From: DATBHW01 sp035307385
Lineage (GTDB): Bacteria; Chloroflexota; Ktedonobacteria; Ktedonobacterales; DATBGS01
NCBI GenBank assembly: GCA_035307385.1
Contig: DATGID010000110.1
Location: 62,001-126,000, forward strand
Length of the DNA: 64,000 bases
Reading direction: 5' to 3'
The notes below the pieces were generated by a model that saw nothing but the letters and a program-made list of their open reading frames with translations, had not been told where the DNA came from and did not search any database. How positions within the stretch are numbered: the stretch's first letter is position 1; each line of letters begins with the position of its first letter. Below are positions 25,109-32,591 of this stretch, one piece after another. The translations under genes and the position numbers were made by a program.

Positions 25109-25668
25109 ACGCGCATCGGCCATTGAAAAGAGGGCTGGCGACGGCTATGCCCTCTTTGGGGATAGGGTGGATATGGCAGGGCTTGGCTGTTGGCTTTCTC
25201 GCGCTGCTGGTGCTGGTGGTGTTGGCGGGATGCAGCGGCCTGAGCAGTTCGACGGATTGCCAGAGCTTTACGGTTCCCAACGCAGCGATGACGCCCACCT
25301 ATAATGCGGGGCAATTGGTAGTGATCGACACGCAAGCCTATGCCTCCAGTACGCCCAGGCGCGGCCAGGTGGTGATCATCGATGAGCCGTCCACACATGG
25401 GCAAGAGGAAGCACTGCGCGTCATCGGTTTGCCGGGCGAAACGGTGCGTCTGACCGCGACGCAGACGTTCATCAATGGCAAGTTGTTGAGTGAACCCTTT
25501 GTCCTGAACCGAGGCACACAGCAGCCCATGGAAGTGACGCTGCCAGCAGGTGAATACTTTCTGATGGGCGATGATCGCCCGCACAGTGTGGATTCACGCA
25601 CGTTTGGGCCGGTTCTCCGGAAAGATATCATTGCGCAGATTGGCACGGACGACTGCCCGAACGACTAG
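25105..25668 (+). CDS. Signal peptidase I-like lipoprotein lacking the catalytic dyad
   Basis: A 187-residue S26-fold protein. A signal peptide with lipobox LAGC (Cys43) predicts a lipoprotein, unlike normal signal peptidase I, which is a transmembrane protein. The catalytic box reads VPNAAMTPTY, with Ala61 in place of the nucleophile Ser. The box with the general-base Lys reads ALRVIGLPGE, with Leu104 in place of Lys. The later box GDDRPHSVDSRTFGPV is kept. The protein should therefore be inactive as a peptidase. It overlaps the aminotransferase stop (ATGA), so the two are translationally coupled. Confidence 0.85.
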   Translation: MNAHRPLKRGLATAMPSLGIGWIWQGLAVGFLALLVLVVLAGCSGLSSSTDCQSFTVPNAAMTPTYNAGQLVVIDTQAYASSTPRRGQVVIIDEPSTHGQEEALRVIGLPGETVRLTATQTFINGKLLSEPFVLNRGTQQPMEVTLPAGEYFLMGDDRPHSVDSRTFGPVLRKDIIAQIGTDDCPND

Positions 25669-25684
25669 CCAGGCGTTTGTTTTC

Positions 25685-25728
25685 TCGCTCGCTTTCTTGT
25701 CTTGATGACAGGAAAGCGGGCGATTTTT
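25685..25728 (+). terminator. Terminator after signal peptidase-like gene
   Basis: A 12-bp stem TCGCTCGCTTTC/GAAAGCGGGCGA (one G-U pair), extended by TGTC/GACA, is followed by TTTTT. Confidence 0.9.
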
Positions 25729-26051
25729 CTATGGAGCAGGCGAGAAGGCGGCAAACTGGTTGCGTTTCCTCCACCGAATGGGCGCAATTTTAACCGAATA
25801 TCCAGCAAAATGTGGATAACTTTGGGGATAACTCCCATAAATTGTGGATAACTTGCGTTTGACCACAAGATATTGAGTCTCTGGATGATTGCCAGGTGGT
25901 CTTACGGCTGAGTTTCACTATTTCTGGTTGGTTGTGTGGATAATTTTGTGGATAACTCTGTGGAGAAATTGTGGATAATGTGGATAACTTTGCCTCTCGC
26001 CGTTCGCTTCTGTGGATATGTGGATAACTTTCCACAATTAGCGTTCGGTTG

Positions 26052-26276
26052 TGTGGATAACTTTGTGGAGAAGTCTGTGGAGAAATTGTGGATAATGTGG
26101 ATAACTTTGCCTCTCACTGCCTGCTTCTGTGGATATGTGGAAAGTTATCCACATTGTGTGGATAACTTTTGCCTGGCTGGACGTTTGTGTGGATAACTTT
26201 GTGGAGAAGTCTGTGGAGAAATTGTGGATAATGTGGATAACTTTGCCTCTCACTGCCTGCTTCTGTGGATATGTGG
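26052..26276. repeat. 89-bp direct repeat carrying DnaA boxes
   Basis: 26052-26140 and 26188-26276 are identical over 89 bp with a 136-bp period. A diverged third copy begins at about 25935. Each unit holds three perfect DnaA boxes and two TGTGGAGAA variants. Confidence 0.88.
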
Positions 26277-26602
26277 ATAATTACTAACATGATGTTGGTA
26301 ACTTTTTTGGTCTTATGGATGAGTGTTAGTAATTTTGTGGATAATATGTGGATAACCTGTGGATAAGTGGGCAGTTTATCCCCAATGGGCCAAAAACAAT
26401 GTGGATAACTTTTTGAGGGGATTGGGGAGGGTTTCAAGTTATCCACAGGGTTACTAACATTTTTGGGAGCCAATTGGGGATAACTTTTTTGTTAGCCAGC
26501 AGCTTACAAGTAAGCTATAAGATCAGATAGAGAGGGGGTTCCCGGTTTTGCGATAAGTGTTGCTGAAAAAGTTATCCACACTATCCACACGCCTACTACT
26601 GC

Positions 26603-26638
26603 TATTTATTAATAGAGATATATATATTATATAAATTA
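26603..26638. other. AT-rich stretch, candidate DNA unwinding element
   Basis: 34 of 36 bases are A or T, in strong contrast with the GC-rich surroundings. It lies between DnaA boxes at 26572 and 26685, as expected for a duplex-unwinding element. Confidence 0.7.
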
Positions 26639-26882
26639 CGGGCAGCAAGCAAAAAGAGAAACAAGACCTGAAAACCTGCCAAAGTTATCCACAAGAAGGT
26701 AGCCGGACAACAATCGAAACCTGAGCAGGCATCTGACGGAATAAGGATACGAAAAGGTGTGACCTCGCTCACTCGACCAGCCAACCATAGGCATGTTATA
26801 CTTGCGGCAGCGGGAGAATGGCCTTGCTTTTTGGGCCAGGAACAAACAAACGCTACACGCAGAGCGTGGGGAGGAGGCTTTT

Positions 26883-28319
26883 ATGGCGGGATTAGAGGGG
26901 CAAATCCTGGGCGGCTGCCGCATTATTAAGCGCCTGGGCGCGGGCGGCATGGGCCAGGTCTATCTGGCTGAACAGGTTCGGTTGGGCCGCGAGGTGGCGC
27001 TGAAGGTGGTCCGTCCACCGCGCAGCGGGAGCGCTGATGATGGGAACGCGCCGACGTTGGCCGACGCGCCGGAGCGTTTCAAACTGGAAGCGCGTGCCAT
27101 TGCGGCGTTGGAACATCCGAACATTTTGCCCGTCCACGAGTTCGGCACTGAAAATGAGCTGATGTATCTGGTGATGCCGCTGATGCCCGATGGCTCACTG
27201 TTTGATGCGATGCGGCCTGGCGGTCCAAACCGGCGTTTGCATCTGCCTCTCACTCCGGCCCAGGCTGCGCCTCTGGTGTTTCAGGCGGCTTCGGCGCTGC
27301 AATATGCTCACCAGCATAATATTATTCACCGCGATGTGAAGCCGGAGAACTTCCTGGTGCGGGTGGGTCGCGATGGCGCGCTGGAACTGTTCCTGGCGGA
27401 TTTTGGGCTGGTGAAAGAGTATCACCCGGAATCCGATACGAATACGCTGGCGGTGGGTACGGCAGATTATGTGGCCCCGGAACAGATCGAGGGACACCCG
27501 GTGCCTGCCAGCGATCAATACGCGCTGGCGGTGATGACCTATGAACTGCTGGCGGGCCGTTTGCCCTTTACCGGCGCGGTGGCCGAGGTGGCGCTGAAGC
27601 ATTTGCGTGAGGAGCCACCGCCGCCGCGCCGGTTCAACCCTGCGATCCCGGAGGGCATCGAGCAGGTGATTTTGCGGGCGATGCGTAAAAAGCCCCAGGA
27701 GCGCTGGCCTTCGGTGATGGAGTATGCGCGGGCGTACAGCGAGGTGCTGAAGAAGCTGGATCAGCAGAAGCAGGGCAGTATATCGATTGAGGACGAGCCG
27801 ACGGTGCATATTCCGCCGAGCGCTGCGGCGCTGCCGAGTGTGCCATCGACGGCCAGGCCGCCAGCCGCCTATGAGACACAGGCAGTGCCATTTACGCCTC
27901 CGTCGTCACCGGCTCATCCATCCCGACCACCCCAAAGCGCTGCCCCGGCTGCTGCCCCAGCGCGGCCCGCGCCGCACCATCCACCTCAGGGGTATGGTGC
28001 GGTTCCGCCAGGGCCAGGCGCGCCATCATGGGGGCCAGGCTACCAGAACAGCGCTGCTGGCGCGCCGCCAGGCTGGAAGGCTGGCCCGGCAAGCGGAAGG
28101 CGTGGTTTTCCGGTGCTGCGAGTTGTTCTGATTGTGGTGGGGATTGTGATTCTTGTGAGCCTTGCTGTGGCGATTGTGCTGGCGCTGAGTGCGCCGGGAC
28201 CGGCAAAGAATCACGCTGCACCTGGGCATATCCGTGTGCTACATGAACAGCCTGTGGGAACGTCTTTTGATGCTTCGCGCGAGGCCAAACTGCCTATAGT
28301 CATTACGGTGGGGGAATAG
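26883..28319 (+). CDS. Membrane Ser/Thr protein kinase (PknB type)
   Basis: The 478-residue protein has a Hanks-type kinase domain at about 10-275: RLGAGGMGQVYLAE (Gly loop), VALKVV (Lys), HRDVKPEN (catalytic loop), ADFGLV, GTADYVAPEQ and DQYALAVMTYELLAGRLPF. A Pro/Ala-rich linker of ~130 residues and one membrane helix (about 418-440) follow. The outward part is only ~35 residues and carries no recognisable sensor domain. GGAGGAGG is upstream of ATG 26883. It is the first gene right of the DnaA-box block. Confidence 0.92.
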   Translation: MAGLEGQILGGCRIIKRLGAGGMGQVYLAEQVRLGREVALKVVRPPRSGSADDGNAPTLADAPERFKLEARAIAALEHPNILPVHEFGTENELMYLVMPLMPDGSLFDAMRPGGPNRRLHLPLTPAQAAPLVFQAASALQYAHQHNIIHRDVKPENFLVRVGRDGALELFLADFGLVKEYHPESDTNTLAVGTADYVAPEQIEGHPVPASDQYALAVMTYELLAGRLPFTGAVAEVALKHLREEPPPPRRFNPAIPEGIEQVILRAMRKKPQERWPSVMEYARAYSEVLKKLDQQKQGSISIEDEPTVHIPPSAAALPSVPSTARPPAAYETQAVPFTPPSSPAHPSRPPQSAAPAAAPARPAPHHPPQGYGAVPPGPGAPSWGPGYQNSAAGAPPGWKAGPASGRRGFPVLRVVLIVVGIVILVSLAVAIVLALSAPGPAKNHAAPGHIRVLHEQPVGTSFDASREAKLPIVITVGE

Positions 28320-28363
28320 GAGTCAGCATCCAGGTGGATTACGCAGAGATGGGATGAAGAGGG

Positions 28364-28389
28364 CGCGCAGACAATAAGTTGTCTGCGCG
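28364..28389. terminator. Bidirectional terminator between kinase and convergent gene
   Basis: A perfect 11-bp stem CGCGCAGACAA/TTGTCTGCGCG with loop TAAG lies between the convergent genes ending at 28319 and 28406. Confidence 0.8.
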
Positions 28390-28405
28390 TTCTGTGGTGT
28401 CTGTG

Positions 28406-29170
28406 CTAATTTTCGGAGGGGGTATCTGCCGGGTCGCTGGGGCGGCTCACCGGACGGGCGGCATCCAGCGCGGCGAGCACGCGGCTGATGTCGCCCGCAA
28501 CATCGGCGAGCAGGCCAGGCAGCCATTCTTCAGGGTGCGGTTCGGCGGGCAGGCTTTCGTCGTCTTCGTCGCGGCGACGCCGGCGGCGCTGGCCGGGTGT
28601 GGGTCCGTGGCCGTTGAGTAATTCCCCTTCTTGTAGTTCGCTCAGACCTGCCAGGCCCTCGGGATGCCAGAGGGGGATTTCGACGCGCTGTTGCAGGGTG
28701 AGCGCTTCGGCTTGCAGGCCGCCATCGCCCAGGACGAGGGCGACGCTGGGGCGTGTTTCGGTAGCACGGCTGCTGTGTTCGCTGGCGCGCAGTTTCAGGG
28801 TGCGGATGAGCTGCTGCATGTTGACATCGGTCAGCGGGACGGCGGTGATGTTGAGGTTATAGGCAAGCTCCAGCACGAGCGGCGGGACTTGATCGGTATG
28901 CAAATGGGGGCAGGTGTCATCTGGCTCGTGAAAGAAATCGCAGATGCCTACTGCGCCTTCCAGGCTCAAGACGGTATCCAGAGGACTCCAGGTGAAGGAG
29001 ATGGTGACTGTGCTGCGATTTTCGGCCTCCTCGCAAGTGCCTGTGTGACAGGTGCAAGCAAACTCGCGCTCCAGGGTGGTGTTATTGGTCCAATGCTCTG
29101 GATGGGCTGCTAGTCCGACATTTTCCATGGCCCGCTGGAACAATTGTGTCACGTCTTCGTACGTTACCAT
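28406..29170 (-). CDS. Hypothetical protein with Cys cluster
   Basis: A 254-residue soluble protein that I do not recognise. Near residues 35-50 it has CTCHTGTCEE, and later ICDFFHEPDDTCPHLH, so up to five Cys and three His could bind a metal. The C-terminal third is very basic then acidic (QRRRRRRDEDDES) and probably disordered. The start at 29170 has GAAGGAG upstream. A minus-strand promoter TTGACT (29256-29261)/TATCAT (29233-29238) with a 17-bp spacer lies before it. Confidence 0.6.
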   Translation of the reverse strand: MVTYEDVTQLFQRAMENVGLAAHPEHWTNNTTLEREFACTCHTGTCEEAENRSTVTISFTWSPLDTVLSLEGAVGICDFFHEPDDTCPHLHTDQVPPLVLELAYNLNITAVPLTDVNMQQLIRTLKLRASEHSSRATETRPSVALVLGDGGLQAEALTLQQRVEIPLWHPEGLAGLSELQEGELLNGHGPTPGQRRRRRRDEDDESLPAEPHPEEWLPGLLADVAGDISRVLAALDAARPVSRPSDPADTPSEN

Positions 29171-29325
29171 GCGTGTCTCCTTCTCTTTGGGCAGAGCAGC
29201 GGCCCCCTTGGAAGCCTTTCTGCCCATTTTCCATGATACTCGGTGCGGGCTGGAAAGTCAATCGGGGGTAGAGCAGGGTGTTCCAACTGGCGCGTTATTG
29301 GTCAGGGCCTCTTGATCTGATCTGC

Positions 29326-30010
29326 TTATCTGGCAGGGCGCTGCCCTTTGCGGCGATCTGGGGAACGAGCCGCGCGCTGCTTTTCCTGGGCAGCGGGTGA
29401 TTTCAGCCGATTCAGGCGGCGCTCGTGGTCGAGCAGGCGCTCGATGGTGGCGGCCAGCAGGCGTTCGAGAGAGTCATGGCGGTGGTCGGGTATGGGTGAT
29501 TCCCTGCCTGGGCCTCCAGTATGGTCACGCGCTCCAGCATGGCCTGTGCGTTGGCATCGAGCGTGGTTTCCAGGGTGAGTAGGTCGCATGCAAGGCTTGC
29601 CAGGGTGAGGCTGCTGGCTGTGGTTCGGGTATGGCCGCTGTGGCTGCCGAGAAAAAGCGCCCATAGAGCAGGGCAACGATTTCTTTTTGAAAGATGATGA
29701 GCCGCTGCCGCGCGTTGGGTTTGACACTGGCAATTCGTATGCCTGCCAGCCATAGAGGAATGCCCCAGGCAATGAGGACATTGGCAATTTGTGAGCCACC
29801 AGCCGTCTCTAGTCGAGCGCTGGCAAGCGCTTCTATCAGCACGGGATGTGCTCGTATATGCTGAGCCTGACTGCTCGGTTTCAGAGCCAGCGCTTCGCAC
29901 AGCGCTGCAAATACAATAGCAGGTTGTCCATCGGGAAGCAAAACTGCCTGAAGGTCACAGCCAGCGATGGTAATGGTCGCTTGTTGCAAGGGTTCGAGTG
30001 GTTGAGACAT
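29326..30010 (-). pseudogene. Frameshifted antirepressor-like gene (family 2, copy F)
   Basis: The start at 30010 has AGGAGG upstream and reads an N-domain related to copies B and D: AVLLPDGQPAIVFAALCEAL, HIRAHPVLIEALA, GGSQIANVLIAWGIPLWLAGIRIAS and RQRLIIFQKEIVALL. After FFSAATAAIPEP the frame closes at 29525. Likely continuation sits in two other frames: LTLASLACDLLTLETTL...LERVTILEAQ (frame ending 29412), then SLERLLAATIERLLDHERRLNRLKS (frame ending 29326). Two frameshifts are therefore needed. Its leader and promoter are also the most degenerate of the six. Confidence 0.65.
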
Positions 30011-30030
30011 ATCTACCTCCTGTGAAACTC

Positions 30031-30242
30031 GAAGGGGGTATCCAATGAGTACCTCCTTTGGCCCAAAGGGGGTACTCATTGGATACCCCCTTGGGCCAAC
30101 AAAAACTTTGGCATAGGGGAGGAAGTGCATATTATGACTCCCCTTACCAGAAAATACCTGGAATGTGGCCTATTCCTGGGCAAAGGGTATCTACATTATG
30201 GATGCCCTTGCCTCAAGGGGTGTCGAATGGACACCCCCTTTA
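30031..30242 (-). repeat. G-run/C-run palindrome array F
   Basis: Five units: 30031-30061 and 30062-30095 are inverted copies forming one large imperfect palindrome (AAGGGGGTATCCAATGAGTA and its complement). Weaker units are at 30113-30146, 30181-30210 and 30213-30242. Arms are again G-runs and C-runs flanked by AAA/TTT; the loop sequences are specific to this locus. Confidence 0.82.
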
Positions 30243-30251
30243 TCCACTGCT

Positions 30252-30325
30252 TGTGGATAACTTTGGGGATAAGGGTGTTTCGATTCCTTCCTTTATCCAC
30301 AAGCACCATAGATGCTTGTGGATAA
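30252..30325. other. Second small DnaA-box group
   Basis: Exact TTATCCACA 9-mers occur at 30252-30260 (+), 30293-30301 (reverse) and 30317-30325 (+), between palindrome array F and leader F, about 3.6 kb from the main cluster. Confidence 0.75.
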
Positions 30326-30369
30326 CTGTGGAGTTATCAATGGGTATGCTTCCTGGCAACCACATGCAA

Positions 30370-30522
30370 AGCAGCCACCTCTGGCGCGTGGAAACGGATG
30401 CTTTGCCGGAAGGTGGCTGTTGAGAAGTTGGATGTTGCGAGGTGATACAATCTCTCAGCCCCGCCCGCTGGTTGTGCCAGATGTGGGGTAGTGGCGCTGT
30501 GATGTAACTGCATCACAGCGCC
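30370..30522 (-). ncRNA. Structured leader RNA, degenerate copy F
   Basis: The first hairpin GGCGCTGTGATG/CATCACAGCGCC (30493-30522), the CCCC...GGGG hairpin, and the long-range helix ACAGCCACCTTCCGG/CCAGAGGTGGCTGC survive with compensating changes. The GCATTCTATC/GATAGAATG hairpin is lost. A TTGACA (30540-30545) lies upstream on the minus strand, but no -10 is found at 16-18 bp. The gene below is frameshifted. Confidence 0.65.
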
Positions 30523-30565
30523 ATGCTATTGCTTGTCGATGTCAAGCGTCAGTTGGAGATGGATG

Positions 30566-31114
30566 TTAAGGAGCGTTGAGGTAGGCGTACAGGTCATCCC
30601 AGGGATAGGGACCGGGACAGTAAGCGCGATCAATGGGGGCGATGCTGGCGTGGGTGGCGATGCCGCCGGAGGCGTCGGCGGGATGTTTGGGAATGGCGCA
30701 TCTTTCACATAGCCATTTGATGAGGCGAAAGCTGGCGAGGGTTTGAGGGTCGGTGAGGGGGTCGCTGTTGTCGGGCGAGGGTTTGCAGTGTTCGATGCTG
30801 ACGGTGAGCAGGTTGGCGTTGATGGTGGTGGGCCAGAAGGGGTCAGCGCTGGGCTGCGGGCCACCGTTGCCCCAGGCGGCATCTTCGATGCGGCAGCACT
30901 GGACGACCACGCCATCGCGCCCGATGATGAAGTGCGTTCCGGCATCGATGGGGCTGGTCTGGAAGTAGCGCGCGATCTCTTGCGCGGTGCCGGGCATGCC
31001 GGTGCCATGCACGACAACATAGAGCAGGGTTTGCCCGTTGCGACCTTGGGTTCCCTGGGGATAGCCGTATTTGTGGTGAGGTATCCAGAGCGCCTGAGGA
31101 TATTGCGCCTGCAT
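30566..31114 (-). CDS. N-acetylmuramoyl-L-alanine amidase-like (Ami_2) protein
   Basis: A 182-residue protein of the amidase_2/PGRP fold. It shows LLYVVVHGTGM (first zinc His), AGTHFIIGRDGVVVQCC, a WGNGG loop, LLTVSIEHC and a late ATHASIAPIDR-type His region. The family cleaves the lactyl-amide bond in peptidoglycan. No signal peptide is present, as in phage endolysins, so its target in the cytoplasm is unclear. It starts 12 bases after the Clp_N-TIR gene and is probably cotranscribed with it. GAGGA precedes the ATG. Confidence 0.75.
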   Translation of the reverse strand: MQAQYPQALWIPHHKYGYPQGTQGRNGQTLLYVVVHGTGMPGTAQEIARYFQTSPIDAGTHFIIGRDGVVVQCCRIEDAAWGNGGPQPSADPFWPTTINANLLTVSIEHCKPSPDNSDPLTDPQTLASFRLIKWLCERCAIPKHPADASGGIATHASIAPIDRAYCPGPYPWDDLYAYLNAP

Positions 31115-31125
31115 GGTATTCCTCG

Positions 31126-32395
31126 CTAGGCGGGGTCGGCGCGTTTGGCGTGGGCCTCCGCTGTTTTGAGTGCCTCTTTGACCAGCCGGGCCACCTTTGC
31201 CCATACTTCTTCGCGCTTGCCTTCCGAAAAATCGATGAGCGGTTGAGCCTGTTCCACAGCTTGGAACTGGCTGAGTTCGCTGTCCTCGAAGGCACAGTGT
31301 TTGAGGATGGTGGGGATGATGACCGCGCCCTCTTCCTGGGCAGCAGCAAGCAGGGGAGGCAGTTCGTTTTCGGCAATGAAGTCGGAGGCTAAAAAGTCGG
31401 CGCTGATGAGCAAGATCGCCACTCTGGCTGAGCCTATGGCCCGCTTGATTTCTTCGCGCCATTTGCTGCCGACGATGATCCTGGTATCATCCCAGATGTT
31501 CAAGGCTCCGGCTCGTTCGAAATAGCGCAGGTGGACACGCAGCCGCTCCAGATATTCTTTGTCCCGGTGGCTATAGCTGATGAATGCGCCGTTACGCACC
31601 GAAGGGGATGGCACGGTAGGCGCTTGTGTTGGGGACGCAACGGCTGCTTCAACTGTTTGCCCTGTAACAATAGGAGAGACAGGCGCGACCTCTACAGAGA
31701 TATTGTCCTCTTTGCTCGCAGTATTCTGCTTGTCAGCTTGTTCTCGGAACCAGTCGGCTTCGAGCTTGGCGATGCGATCACGCAGAGCGACCTCGCGGCC
31801 ACTCAGTTCTGCTGCCAATTCGAAGTTTTTCCTCCGAATGGCAGCTTCCTTCTCGTTGTGAATGCCCTCTAGCGCTATCACCGCATCTTCAAGATATTTA
31901 GCAACCGACGAAGGGTCATTAATCACTACATGGTCAGACAGTTTCCACATACTCAGCATTCGAAAGGTCTCGGCGCGGGCTTTTTCCAGATTGACACCAA
32001 AGCTTTCCAGCACGCCTGCCGCAATGCCTTGGCCCTCGCGCACCAGCCCCAACAGCAGATGCTCGGTGCCGATGTAGTGATGGTTCAGGCGACGGGCTTC
32101 ATCGACCGCCAGTTCGATGACTTTCTTGGCGGGCGGGGTCAGACCAATCTCCCCCAAGACAATTCGATCCCCCCCGACCAATGATGTACTCGACGGCGCT
32201 GCGAACTTTGTTAAGTTCCGCACCAAGGTTGCTCAGGACCTTCGCGGCCACCCCTTCGCCCTCACGGACGAGGCCAAGGAGCAAATGCTCGGTGCCGATG
32301 TAGTTGTGATTGAAGCGCCGGGCCTCTTCTTCGGCGAGGCTTAGCACCTGCAGGGCGCGCTCGGTAAATTTGTCGAAGCGGTCGCGGTCATTCAT
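31126..32395 (-). pseudogene. Clp_N-Clp_N-UVR-TIR protein, broken at a G7 run
   Basis: Frame 1 starts at 32395 (AAGGAGAGG upstream) and encodes the first ClpC-type repeat, including FNHNYIGTEHLLLGLVREGEG and VEYIIGRGG. At seven C (32169-32175; G on the coding strand) the frame must shift by one to continue as DRIVLGEIGLTPPAKKVIELA and the second repeat LNHHYIGTEHLLLGLVREGQG. ClpC proteins read through this junction without a break, so one base is extra. Next come a UVR-like helix (EKEAAIRRKNFELAAEL) and a TIR domain (GAFISYSHRDKEYLERL, ILLISADFLASDF). No AAA modules follow. A minus-strand promoter TTGACG (32494-32499)/TATGCT (32471-32476) lies upstream. Confidence 0.82.
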
Positions 32396-32591
32396 CAGGG
32401 TCCTCTCCTTGGGGACGAGACGCCCGGCGCAGCTATGGGTGGTGTCTCTCAACAAGCGTGGCTTGAGTAGAGCATATCAAACTGTGGCTTGACCGTCAAG
32501 CTATCTGCTTGGGACGCTGAAGCGCGGCGTTGGGGATAGGCCGACGTTTGGCCGCCTGGAAGGCGGCGCTACAATCTCTCTGCTGGACTCT

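Larger units (their letters stand above)
25811..26693. other. DnaA-box cluster, candidate replication origin (oriC)
   Basis: I count 23 exact TTATCCACA 9-mers on either strand. Plus-strand TGTGGATAA copies begin at 25811, 25843, 25935, 25947, 25970, 25979, 26019, 26052, 26087, 26096, 26157, 26188, 26223, 26232, 26272, 26336, 26347, 26358 and 26400. Opposite-orientation copies begin at 26145, 26439, 26572 and 26685. Many one-mismatch boxes (TGTGGAGAA, TGTGGATAT) fill the rest. No gene is visible in 25669-26882. DnaA binds such boxes to open origins or to titrate initiator (datA-like). No dnaA or dnaN flanks it. Confidence 0.8.

Noticed and set aside
13977..30242. CRISPR array interpretation of the palindrome arrays
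   Set aside because: Units are directly adjacent without unique spacers, are inverted relative to each other, and no cas gene is in the window.
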